Origin: Monosiga brevicollis MX1
Taxonomy: Eukaryota > Opisthokonta > Choanoflagellata > Craspedida > Salpingoecidae
Length of the DNA stretch: 64,000 nucleotides
Direction: 5' to 3'
NCBI RefSeq assembly: GCF_000002865.3
Contig: NW_001865059.1
Span: forward strand, 193,204-257,203
Each line of letters starts with the position of its first letter. Positions within the stretch are counted from its first letter, which is position 1. The notes under the pieces are model-generated. The model had not been told where the DNA came from and searched no databases. It saw nothing but the letters and a program-made list of their open reading frames with translations. Below, piece by piece: positions 47,544 through 58,689 of the stretch. A program made the translations under genes and the position numbers.

Positions 47544-47964
47544 CCCCCGCCATCCCTGGTTGTGCAATGGGCGACTCGACACTGCGCACAGCTGAATAAC
47601 AGCACATCTGCTCGCGACCCCGAGTCCCGAGCGCGCACCCTGGCATCCCACCACCTGCGACTCCTCCAGCCTGGCCACCCCCGCGCATCTTGTGACTGCC
47701 ATTGTCTTGTCTTGAGTTTTCTTCATATTCTTCATCTTGTGCCGAAAGGGCGCAGGCTCCGCCTTGTATCAACCGGTCAATCCCAGCGTTGTTTCACTTT
47801 ACCCCTTAATTAATGCCCTGTTTGATCTCGCTGGCTCGAATGTGCTTCCGCACAAGCACCTTCTCTCCCGCTCGACTGATTCTGTTATCATACACAGTCA
47901 ATGGGCAACCTCTTCTTCGACTCGTGAAAGACATGGTCATGCGTTGTGTCTCGTGATCAGCTGT
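47544..47964. other. Tail-to-tail intergenic spacer
   Basis: Convergent 3' regions of the acidic orphan and the F-BAR gene. I see nothing distinctive in it. Confidence 0.5.
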
Positions 47965-50900
47965 TCAAAGTAAATGAATGTTGGATTGATAGGGTGATTT
48001 AAAAAAAAAAAAAGGCAAAGCACACACAAGACCCTGGACAAATCGATCAAAGACAACACAGGCGAGGTAGGCGTTGCGCACCACCATGGGTCGCTGCAAC
48101 GTCCTTTCAAAGTTTTCTTCATCTACACGAGGGAATGGTTGGAGGGTTGCTTGCTAAATCAATCAACCGGAGCGAGAATCGTTTTCAGCAAAAAGGCACA
48201 GTCCATGAGATGGCGTTTGTGCGACCATCCCGCCGGGTTCATCCAAAGGAGAAAACGCGTACCTGAGTGCATTGAGGCGCTGCGCATCGCTTATTACATC
48301 GTTGCGATTGATCACCGTCAAGGTCACCGATCGCACACCACCAACGTCTTGCCCGGGGTCAGTCAAGAGGCCCTGCGCATTAAGCCACAAACAACGGTCA
48401 ACAAGCACATCAAGAATCAGACGCTTAAATATCGCAATGACTCATAACTGCAGACTACAGAGGCGCGGCCACAAAGGCTGGCAGACATGTGCGGCCATTC
48501 AGGTTGTTACATTTTCAATCAAAACTCACCGTAATGTCCACCACAGACTTCATGGCGCATGGTCTCTTGTTAATCTCCAAGATCATGTCGCCAGCCCTAA
48601 GCTGTGCCCGCGCAGCGGGGGAGCCAGGGATCACCATGTCAATCTGCACAGGACGGCCCGCCCCAAGGCTCAGACCCAGTTGATCGCCAACCGCAAGGCT
48701 GATCGTGCAGACCCGCGCTGGCGTCCAGCTCGATATGTCGCGGGTATCCATGTGTTCCACGTAGCTGGAGGGGAAAAAGCCAACTTGCCCGTGCAGGTTC
48801 ATGCCGTTGGCCCAACCGTCGTCGCGCTCAACCAGGAAATACAGCATCTCCCGCTCCGTCAGAGCCAGGTCATCGGGTTGCATCGGGGAGTAGGGATACA
48901 GAGCCCGGCACATGGGAAGCAACAAGGCTTCTGGCATAGGCTGTGGTGGTGCCAAAGCTGGGGCGGGAGCTCGGGCCGCAGGTGGCGGCGGAGGCACGGC
49001 TGGACGAAGCGACGGCTTGGCTGCCGTCGGTGGGGGCGGGGCTGGCTTGGGTGACTTTGGGGCGACTGCCGGCACTGCAGCCGAGGCTGTCGTCGGCGGG
49101 GCTGGAGCTGCCTTGGTGGTGGCAGCAGGCGCTGGCGCCAACGTGGGTGTAGGCTGTGAAGCCAAAGTAGGCATTGGAGCGGGAGGTGGCGCCGCTGCTA
49201 CGGGCTTCATGGCCTGCTGACGGGCCCGAAGCTGGTCCATCAGTGAGTTGCCGGTAGGTATGGGCGCTGCCGGTGTCGGTGCCGCCGGTGCTGGTGCTGG
49301 TGCGGCAGAGACGGGTGTGCTCGCGTCGCCCGAAGAAACAACCGAGCCGGTGGGCACGATGGTCGAAATCACGGGCTTGGGAGAGTGGTTCAATGCCTTA
49401 GAGCGCTTGCGGAGCTGGGCGGCCAAGCTGTTGGGCGCAGGCTCCTCCTCTTCCTCCTCTTCTGAGCTTGGCTCCACCTCGGCCTCCATCGCCACTTCGG
49501 GAGAGGGCCCTGAAGGCGACGGCGTGACAGGAGCGCTGGCAAAGCCATTTGGGGGTGGAGGAATTGCAAAGGTAGCCATGGGATCCACGTGGTCATCTAT
49601 GCCACCTGGCGACAACGAATGCACTTCTGCGGCGGCAGAAGACGTGACAGTTTGACTGACTCGGTGGTGACTTTGCATCTCTTGTAGCGATGGTGCGGGT
49701 GCAGGTGGCGGCGGTGGTGGGGCAGCTGCACTCCCGGCCATGGCCAAAGGCGAGGGCGCAGCAGGAACGGGATGTGTAGCGGCCTGCATCATGGCTGCCA
49801 TGTGACCGGGCTCGGGAGCCATGTTGAGGTTGCTTTGGGACACACTTTTGGGAAAGGTCATGGGTGGTGGCGGTGGGAGCTCATCATCCTCCTGTACACT
49901 GTCGTCCAGAAGAATGCCGTCCGGCATGCCCCTTCCAAGCTGCACCTCTTGGGTCTGGCGGCGACGACGGAAGAGGCCCAGGGACTTGCGGGGTTTGGGC
50001 GTGCTTTCAGCTTCAGACGCACCGCCCCATTGCGATAGGTTGTCGCCGCCTTCACCCACGGTGCGGGCAAAATTATCGGCGGCTTGTTGAGCTTGTCGGC
50101 GGGCCGCTAGAAGCGAGTCAGATGAATCGCCTGCCACCTGGCGCCGCCGGCGTTCAGCTTCCCGCTCCTGTGCCTCGGTAATGTCAATGACAGCCGTGGT
50201 CGCGACGGACTGGCTGTCACTTGCAGAGTCATCTTGGAAGCCATCCACGCCCGTTTCGGTGATGTAGTCAATCTTGGCCTTGATCTGGGCTTGCTGCCGA
50301 CCAATCACCTCTATTTCCGAGTATATCTTTTCCATCTTTTGCCGCATCGTACGAGCCTGGTTCTCACCCTTGTCCAGCACGGCCCCGGCCTTGGTGTAGT
50401 GGTAGTACAGACTCAAGAGGGATTCGATTTGCTCCTCCTTCGTGGCCAACTCGGCGCGTTTGTTATCCACCGTGTGTTGCAGAAGATTGCGCAGCTGACC
50501 CAAGGTCAGTTTGGTGGCCTGAGTATCAACGCGAATGACACGCTCCTCGTCGCCCGGCACCAGGTTGACCTCAAAGAGCTGGCGGCCAGGAAATTCGCGA
50601 CGGCAGCGGTGCAAAAAGGTTCTTCGCTCAAACTCGGCCGAGAGAAGGTCGGCACGATGCTGTTGCTCAATCTTCAGATCGAGCGCCTGTTCGGCGGGCT
50701 GAGCCAAGATGTTGCAGCATGACTTGATAAAGGTCTGCAGCCACTCAAGTGTCTTTGTGGCCAAAGTGTCCGCCACCTCTGGAAATTGCTCATCCCGAAA
50801 GACGCGATAGGCCTCGTTGGCCGCGGCTAGCTCGAGCAGGTACTCGTACCGGGCCAACTTCGCCTTGCTCTCCAGCGAGCGCAGTTTACTGGCTTCTTTG

Positions 50901-52577
50901 TCCGCCACCTTTTTCTTGGCTATGCACGCACACCATGGCCCCCCGACCCGATAAAACCCGAGAGAACGAGACAGACATGATATTAGAAAGGCGAGGTATC
51001 TGAAGTTTTCACCCTGAAATGATGGGGTCAGCCGAGGACCCTACCTTTTTTTTTGCAGAGGGTTTGATACTCCTTGATGCTTGCCTCGTAAGTTTTGCGG
51101 GCCTGGAGTAGAGTCGACAGGACGCGACAGGACAGAGAAGGGCAAGTGGGGGCAAGGCCGGGCGGGACACGTGGCGTCCAGAGCCATTAGTACAGGCAAC
51201 AGCAGGGATCGGAGGGAGCTCTGATGCTGAGTCTAGTCGGCGGAACGTACGGTCAAGACGGCTTCGTCCATGCAGTAGAGCTCTTCTTGCAGAGCGGTTA
51301 GAACCCGAAAGCCTGTTTTGAAGAGCTGGCGCTTTTCCTCAATGCGCTTCTCCATATTGGTATTGATGAGTGTGGAGAGTTCTTCGGCCGCGATTGCAAT
51401 CATCTCGGCGTCTGTGGCGTGGGCCTTGAGCGTTTCGCGATACAGATCCTCCAGGAGGCTGTCGTAGTGAGTAGGGGTGAGGGTGAGGAAGACGAAAAGA
51501 AAGCTGATGGAACGCATTCGACAGACAGAGAGCATGAAGACGCACATGTTCTCGTGGTCTTTTTGATACAGTGAATCGTGCCACTTGCGCTTGGCAAATT
51601 GCTGCGTATCGATGTCGTTTGGGTTCAACCAGCCGTACGAATGTAAAAGGAGGACGAGGACAATCAAGAGAGAACAAGGCTATCAAGGGGGTTATGACAA
51701 CGAACCTGGTTTACCAGCTTTTTGATGCCTTGGGCGTGCATCTGGTCGAGGGTGGATTTTTGACGCAGAAAGTCCTGTCGCATGCACCAACCACTCATAA
51801 GCTTGGACCCGTCGCTACATGAACAGCCAAGCCCGACGTGGTGAGAAGGTATCTGTACGCACTTGCAGATCCTCAAGGATGGTCACTTCATGACGGTGGG
51901 TGTCCTCGATGCGCTTCATCTATGCGAGGCATCGGACAAGTCAAGGCAGGTTTGAGGCAAGAACGAGCGCCCCTACTGTACAGGCGTTGGCGGGTCAAAG
52001 GAGAATGTGCTGACTTGTTCCTGCAGGAGCGTCGCGTTGGTTGAAGTTGCCTTGGCTGGCTTGGAGGCAGCTCCGGCACGCTCCTACACGGATAAGAAGA
52101 TTGAAAGAGGTCGGTGAGGGCTGTGCCCGTTACTAAAAATCGGCAACAGAATTGAGCACTGACCATATTGATCAAGGTAAACTCCATGCGAAGCTCCATG
52201 GGCAGGCCGCTGGCTTGCTGCTTGGAATATTCCGTAAGAAGGGCGGTGCTCTGATGCTCCAGCATGTTGGAGTACAGCATCTGATTGATCCGTCCCAGAG
52301 AAGGACAGGAAGGAGCTTGTGTGAGTGCAAACGGGCGAATGGCCCGGCCTGTACTCTTGCATGGGCCGGAGACAAAGCGGGCAAAGCCGAAACAAACCTG
52401 AAGGCCCTGCGAGCAAGGCACAGACATGGTCGGCCCCTCAACTGTCGACGGCTGACTGGCCAAGGAGCCTGGACCAGAGTTGCCTGAGATGCCACTCATT
52501 TTTCGCAGCGGAAGGGAAGACATGGACAGATGGCTGCCGTGGCGGCCCAAAGCCGACACGGCGGCATCGCCGTTCAT
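47965..52577 (-). CDS. F-BAR, proline-rich, SH3 and PDZ domain protein
   Basis: Eleven exons join in phase: 52398-52577, 52164-52280, 52015-52083, 51863-51919, 51706-51774, 51546-51601, 51251-51458, 51045-51102, 48530-50919, 48168-48372 and 47965-48122, giving about 1188 residues. The first ~480 residues are a long helical F-BAR-like domain (LEDLYRETLKAHATDAEM, ARKTYEASIKEYQTLCKKK, KLARYEYLLELAAANEAYR). F-BAR dimers bind and bend membranes. Then comes a very Pro/Ala-rich region (PPPPPP runs), an SH3 domain (CRALYPYSP, DDGWANG, GFFPSSYVEH), and a PDZ domain (GLSLGAGRPVQIDMVIPGSP, LRAGDMILEINKRP). It is a likely link between membrane curvature, actin regulators and PDZ ligands. The intron between the last two exons is only 45 bases. 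The C-terminal end (after DRFVQ) is uncertain; it runs across a homopolymer. Confidence 0.78.
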
Positions 52578-53263
52578 TGTGCGGACAGCGGCGGCAGCAG
52601 CAGCAACACACAAGGCCGAGCGTCAGCCGGCGCACGGGTAGGAAGGCGGTCTTGTCTAGCAGGGAGGCTGTTGTCTAATTCAAGGGAGAAGGCGCAATTT
52701 GGTATCCGGCATCCACGGACAACCATCAAGCACAAGTGAGCTGTCAAAGCAGGCAAGGCAATCATTGGTAGCCGCGTATTATACGGGGTGCTTGCGCGAG
52801 AAACACAAGGCCCACCGGCCAACGCACATGAAGAAGCGAGAAAAGCAGGGCAGAACGATCGAGGGGCCCAAATCAAGTGCCGTCAGGACGGTGGGACCTC
52901 CATCAACCAGCAACACTGACTAGGGCGCGGTACACACACAGGTAAAGACAGAGCACGCCAAGGAGAGGCAGGATGAAAGAGCAAGAAGGCATACCAGCAC
53001 GAGCAAAAGCAACACCAAGGGTACACATGAGAGAGGTCAAGGCGAAAGGCAAGTCACCAAAAGCCGATCCAACCAGCGAGGAGCTTAAGAACCTTGTCTC
53101 TCTGGTTCTCGTCCGGAACGGCGCGACGCGGACAGTTTGCATGCCCGCAGGCATTTTCAGTTTTCGATTTTCCCAAAGCTAAACTTTTCAATTATGGAGA
53201 GGTAGTATTGGGTGCTTAATTATAGAGGGGTAGTGTTGAGTTTGAATAATTTTGACGGTTAAC

Positions 53264-53312
<49 letters not shown>

Positions 53313-53331
53313 CGCGCGCTCAATCGGTTTG
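52578..53331. promoter_or_regulatory. Divergent region, F-BAR gene / Kelch gene
   Basis: Head-to-head spacer. It contains two related short units AATTATGGAGAGGTAGTATTGG and AATTATAGAGGGGTAGTGTTGA-like (about 53190-53240) and a CA repeat at 53265-53311. The repeat ends 20 bases before the Kelch start codon. Confidence 0.5.
53265..53311. repeat. CA dinucleotide repeat at a start codon
   Basis: About 23 uninterrupted CA units ending 20 bases upstream of the ATG at 53332, thus probably inside the 5' leader. Confidence 0.95.
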
Positions 53332-55339
53332 ATGGCGACGGCGGCAGCAGCAGCAGCCGAGGCCACGGCAGCAGCTGGCTGGACACTGCACCCATATGTC
53401 AGCTCGAATGATGAGCTCAAGACTCGCCTTTGGTAAGACACTGATTCAAGTTTACCCGCCCCCTCGAACGTCTCAATGCTCACCGAGTGTTTGCTGACCT
53501 CGCTGAGCTCAGGTACGTCGTGCCATCCGACGCTGGGCAACATGCGCGCAGCGTCGGGCCGCGCTTGGGCAACTCGGTCGTGCTTGACCCGCGTGGCCCC
53601 GGTCGCCTTTTGTTTGCCGGCGGTGCAACACCGGATGGGATGTTTGACGACGTCGTGGGCCTTCGCCTCGGTGAGCTGGATCACGCACATGCGGCCCCTG
53701 ACCTTGAGGAAGCACGCTCATGCGCGCGCCTTTGCCGTGGGTCTGTCCAATTGACTCTTCAGACACGCTAGCCTGGGAGGCCGTTCGCCCCAATGATCCC
53801 AATCCGACCGTCGGGCGCTACGACCACGCAAGCTACTATGACACCGCTTTGCAGGAGCTTGTCGTCTTGTTGGGCGCGGGCGTGGACCAGGCACTGGCCG
53901 ATCTGCGCTACTACGACCGCTGTAAGTCGTTGGACGAGCCCTGGCCTCTTGCACGCATCCGTCCACGTGTTCTCAAGAGCCCTTTCTTTCCCGTCCTCAC
54001 GTTACTGGGTGACCTCTGCGAAGCCAAGCGGACCTGGACTTTGCTCAAAGCCACGGGCACAAGCCCATCCCCTCGTACCTGCCACAGCTGGGCCGAAGGT
54101 GAGACGGCCTCAACCTCACCATCCTGAGTGACCAGGCCAGAGCTGTGCTTTTCCACTCTTCTCATGGACGTGGTTTTGGGCATGTGATGCCGCAGATGAC
54201 GCCAACCTGTATGTGTTTTGTGGTGGCGAGAGTGGCACCACGCCTTGTGCCGATCAGAAACTGTACCGATTCAGCAAAGGTACGACCGAGCTCCACCCAG
54301 GGCCAAAAAAAGAAAAAAAGAAAAAAAAAAAAAAAGCAACAATGTATTGTCTGATTTCATCGGCAGCAGGTTGCTGGCAAGCGGCCAGATCCTTGACATT
54401 GTGCGCTCTCATCACCCCGTGTGCATCACCACAATGAACTCAGCTGATCGCATATGGTCACTGTGCACCAGCGAGCACAGTCCCGCGGCTCGCCAAGCAC
54501 ATGCCATGGCCTTGTCGCAAGACGTCATCTATGTTCATGGGGGCATGATGGGCCAGGAGTGGCTGGACGACTTTTGGTGCTATCGGGACGGAGGTTTGTG
54601 ACCGCACCCCGCTAGGGCCGGCCGGCAAGTTGTGCGCTCCCCAAGGGCTTACGCCGTCCCACGTACGAGCTTAGCTTGGGACCGTGTTGAGGAAACGAGG
54701 CCTGCGCCCTGTGCCCGCAGTGGTCATTGCCTCCACGCGCTGGCAGATGGTCGCCTGGTGCTCTTTGGTGGGCTGGCCATGACCGTGTCTGGGCCTGAGG
54801 CCCTGGATGATCTCTGGCTCTACGACCCCGGTCAGTATTTTAGCAATTGTTCTCCGCTTGGGGGATCCGGGAGACCCCTCTCGCGCAAACGGTCATCATA
54901 GCGCTGTAGCTTGACTGACAAAGCGCCTCGTGACCGATTGTCCCGTGCAGCCACTAACAAATGGCAGGAAGTTGAGTTTGAAAACGCTCCCGTAGCGGCT
55001 CGTTTTGACTTTGCCTCGCTGATGGTCGATCATCGATGCTGGTACCACCCTGGTGCAACGGACGCGCCGCAAAGCAACCCGACAGCGAGCCGTGATACCC
55101 AGCCGGTGGGTCTGCAGGACGTGACGGAGCAGTTTGGCGCTGTTGTTGAGGGCGCAGCTACAACAGCGCCCCCTCAACCAGAAGATTCCCAGCCTGACAA
55201 TTCGCCAGCCCCCAGCCCTTCCTCTCCTGATACTCCTGCGGTGCCCCTCCCCTCCCACCATGATACGCTTGTGCTGTACGGCGGCATGGACATGCAAGGC
55301 AATGTCCATAGCGACTGCGTCGTTATCCGCCTGGCCTGA
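53332..55339 (+). CDS. Kelch-repeat protein, Rab9-effector p40 (RABEPK)-like
   Basis: Eight exons join in phase: 53332-53432, 53513-53670, 53763-53921, 54024-54098, 54196-54279, 54444-54593, 54675-54830 and 54951-55339, giving 423 residues. At least five Kelch blades are visible, each with a hydrophobic strand, a double Gly and a later Trp: GRLLFAGGATPD, ELVVLLGAGVDQ, LYVFCGGESG, VIYVHGGMMGQEWLDDFW, RLVLFGGLAM and DTLVLYGGMDMQG. Blade linkers have the usual P-xx-R-xx-H form (SPAARQAHAM, APCARSGHCL). The whole protein would be a single beta-propeller, as in RABEPK, which acts in endosome-to-Golgi transport. The specific function is inference. An insertion rich in Pro and Ser (about 85 residues) precedes the last blade. 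The Ala-rich N-terminus follows a CA repeat. Confidence 0.82.
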
Positions 55340-56022
55340 CTCTATCAAGAGTCCATGATGGCTTCAATTTATTTCTCCGCCTTCGCGCCTCGAATATGTG
55401 TTTGCTCTTTTGGTCAGCGTCAGCCACAGCCACATCAGCCCCGCACAACCCCGCACAACCTCGCACATTAGCAGCTTTGACGACCCCCCTGTCTGCCACC
55501 AACCTCGCGGGCAAGCACTCGATCGACTCTCGCCGTCAGAACGACACAAATCAGAGCTCAGCTGAAAAACAAGCTTCAATAACTCTGACAAACGCGTATT
55601 AATCGCAACAGATACATTTTACTGTTTAACATCAAATCTACAACAACTACAACATCATCAACATCAAGTTTTGCTCTGCTTCCTCTTCTTCTTCTCTTCC
55701 GACGCCCGCCCCGGCTCCTCGGCCCAGATCTCGATGAGATTTGGCAGCCAGAAGGCGAACAAGTTGATCATCAGATTCCCTAGCTGCCTGTAAACTGGGT
55801 GGCATCGCAAAGGCGGTCCGCGCTTGTTCAGAAGAGGACAGCGTCAAGACACGTTTTTGGAGCCCGTTGGCAAGCACCGGTTGATGCTTGCATGACTTGC
55901 TTTGTGTGTTGTTGCTGTGACGTTGGCACGGGCCAGGCGTCTTTTATCAGCACCGCGCAACTGCTTTTTCAAGATCAAAGCGTGTCGCTTGTGTTGAAGG
56001 GATACTCAACTTGGCCGGCGCC
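55340..56022. other. Intergenic region with a possible small minus-strand gene end
   Basis: Contains TCTGACAAA at 55584-55592 and a candidate short minus-strand terminal exon at 55664-55779 (listed separately). Otherwise nothing recognisable. Confidence 0.4.
55664..55779 (-). CDS. Possible terminal exon of a small membrane protein
   Basis: After an acceptor (GGCAGCTAG read on the minus strand) an open frame encodes about 37 residues: a hydrophobic part NLMINLFAFWLPNLIEIWAE followed by a charged tail ending KKRKQSKT and a stop. The hydrophobic-then-lysine pattern resembles the C-terminus of a small ER membrane protein. No upstream exon could be joined with confidence, so this is speculative. 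Confidence 0.25.
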
Positions 56023-58123
56023 ATGGCGCAGCTCGGTGCGCACCTGGAAATGCTTGACCCCATGGTATGCCTGGCACGCCCCCCCGCCCCCTTGAGTTAC
56101 TCGTCAAGGCCTTGTGTTGATGTTTCGCCCCCCACACCTCCCCCCACACCTGGTTCAAACTCACGGCTGCTCGCTTGCTCCCAATGTCTTGGTGGCTGAT
56201 TGTAGGTGGGAAACTCTAATATGCAACCTGTCTCGTGGGTCTTGACGCTTGGCCTCATTTGCAGCTTCGGCCTGGCTGCCGTCATGGGAGCCAATGATGT
56301 AGGTGGCACGCCCTCCTCCGCCCCTTCAGTAAAAACCCCTCCAACTCCAACTCACAGTACATTCGTATTGCCCACACGGTGTCTGAATCCATCCCTCTCC
56401 CTTTCTCTCCAGATTAGCAACTCATTTGGTACCTCAGTGGGTGCCGGGGTACTGACGATCCGGGCGGCCGTCATCNNNNNNNNNNNNNNNNNNNNNNNNN
56501 NNNNNNNNNNNNNNNNNNNNNNNNNNNNNNNNNNNNNNNNNNNNNNNNNNNNNNNNNNNNNNNNNNNNNNNNNNNNNNNNNNNNNNNNNNNNNNNNNNNN
56601 NNNNNNNNNNNNNNNNNNNNNNNNNNNNNNNNNNNNNNNNNNNNNNNNNNNNNNNNNNNNNNNNNNNNNNNNNNNNNNNNNNNNNNNNNNNNNNNNNNNN
56701 NNNNNNNNNNNNNNATCCAATCTTTTGGGCATCATGCTAAGCTGGGTCATCTCCCCCCTCGTCGCGGGCGCCTTTTCTGGGATCATCTACGCCATCACTC
56801 GGGCTTATGTCTTGCGGGCTGACCCGGATCAAGCTATCCGCCGCCAGCGCCTCTTCGTCGCCCTGCTCATTAGCATTATCCTTGCCGTCACCATTGTCTT
56901 TGTTTGCATTCGCTCTCCGTGGCCCAGCGAGGATTTTCGCCTAGCCGGCACCATCCTCTTCTCGACCATGCTTCCCTTGGCCGTGGGTGTCGTTGCCTAT
57001 TATTGGCTCTTGCCGCGCGTGTTCCACAACTACGCGCCCTCCTACATTGACGTCAAGACACCCTTGGTACACGCCGAGCAGCATCACCCCCGTCGCCGTG
57101 AACGCTCGTCGGACACACGTCTTGTCATACGCAGCACCAGCTCGTCAGAGCGCTTTGCTTCCACCAACTCCATGGCCGAGTCAGCTGCTGATGCTTCAGA
57201 AATGGCGCCTGTAGAGAACGAGGTATGTGGCCCACGGCCATGCCCCACCCCGGTGGCCGCAAACATGGCTTCTCACACCCGAACCTCCGATCCATGTCAA
57301 CCTATTTTGGGGGTGCTAGCTGGCTCTTTCCGAGGAAACGGCCGATCTTCATGCATATGCTGACCAGTATAGCGGACTGATTGAGGCCAACTTTGAGCTC
57401 CTCCAAGTCTTGAGCGCATCCTACCTGGCCTTTAGCCACGGCGCGCAAGATGTGTCCAACGGTGCGCACTCGCATGCACCCTGCCTGCCGCCTTGATCGT
57501 GATGTTCCCCAATGGCACTGCGCTCATGCCTTGCTCTTTTATCCCATCTATCGATCCATCCTTTCGTTGATGACTTGGATCTCAAAATAATGGACTTTGG
57601 CGCTGCCCATCCCTTGATAGCCATTGGACCGGTGACGGCCATCCTGGACGTGTATCGCGGGGGCTCGGTGGAAGTGGATATCACACCGCCCATTTGGCTA
57701 ATGGCGCTCGGAGGCGCGGGTATCTGCACGGGCTTGTTCTTTTTTGGCCACTACGTGATGTCCACCTTGGGCGGCAATTTGACCAAGATCACGCCCTCGC
57801 GTGGGTTCTCTGTCGAGCTGGGCACGGGGCTGGCCGTGCTTCTGGCTAGTTTTCTCAAGCTTCCCATCTCCTCGACCCACTGTGCCGTCGGTGCGGTTGT
57901 AGCTGTTGGCTTGCTGAATCGACAAGGAACCAAGGCCGTATCATGGTCGTTGCTGTGGAAGGTGGTAGGCTCCTGGATTGTCACCCTGCCTACGGCAGGA
58001 CTTTTGTCAGCCGGGTTTTATGCCGCTCTGCGACCTGTGGTAGCTGCCGTAGAATTGGGGCCTGCCGAAATGTTGCTGCGCTGTTTTGGCAACTGTTCAG
58101 CCCTGCTTGATACGTATGCGTAG
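56023..58123 (+). CDS. SLC20A: PiT family sodium/phosphate symporter
   Basis: Visible exons are 56023-56064, 56206-56298, 56413 into the gap (N at 56476-56714), gap to 57222, 57320-57461 and 57621-58123; all visible junctions keep phase. Two inverted PiT signature repeats are present: GANDISNSFGTSVGAGVLT near the N-terminus and FSHGAQDVSNAIGPV followed by GGNLTKITPSRGFSVELGTG and LKLPISSTHCAVGAV near the C-terminus. Several membrane segments flank a central hydrophilic loop rich in Ser, Arg and Glu, as in SLC20 proteins. The protein imports inorganic phosphate at the plasma membrane with Na+ or H+. Part of the N-terminal repeat is hidden by the gap, so total length is unknown. The first exon (MAQLGAHLEMLDPM) rests on splice phase alone. 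Confidence 0.9.
56476..56714. other. Assembly gap (239 N) inside PiT gene
   Basis: N block interrupting the phosphate-transporter coding region. Confidence 0.99.
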
Positions 58124-58689
58124 GAGCTGCGCGTGTCGTCTTGTGCATGCGTGGTCATTTCGCAGAGACGTTGGCGCGCGTTTTACCTGCACGCCCACCA
58201 GCTGTTAATTATAGTGCGGCATCGTCTGAAATAGGAGGCACGGCGCGCGTCAAGCTTTGCGGGGCTTTGGCCACGCAGATGCTCTTGTTGTTGACTGCCC
58301 CTGCATTTTCTTTAACCCATTGTAGTGTGATGATTTTGAGTCGTCCTTGAGTCTGTTTAGCCATTTAATAATCGAGCGTGAAATGATGATTTGACATGAA
58401 CCACCGAGCCACCGAGATGTCAACTGAGAGCGCCATAACCTGCAAGCGTTGCAAGGTATTTATCGATTTCAGTTATCATCAGGAGAGACACAACGCAATA
58501 GTGACCTTCGCTAGCAACCATTGGCTAGGGGAAAAAAGAAACTGCCACGGCATGTCTCTGCAGCGGGGTCCAAAAAAAAAAAAGGACCCACATGCACACA
58601 AAGGAGAAATGAAAGTCCACACGCGAGTGAGTAAGATCTGAGAGGCAAGAGGCAAGCCTCGCCTCGTCCGGTGACAAACGGCCATGACA
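58124..58689. other. Tail-to-tail intergenic spacer
   Basis: Convergent 3' regions of the PiT gene and the orphan membrane protein. No feature other than an A-run at about 58571-58583. Confidence 0.5.

Noticed and set aside
48272-50722. Long plus-strand open frames opposite the F-BAR gene
   Set aside because: They are Gly/Ala-rich shadows of the proline-rich coding strand.
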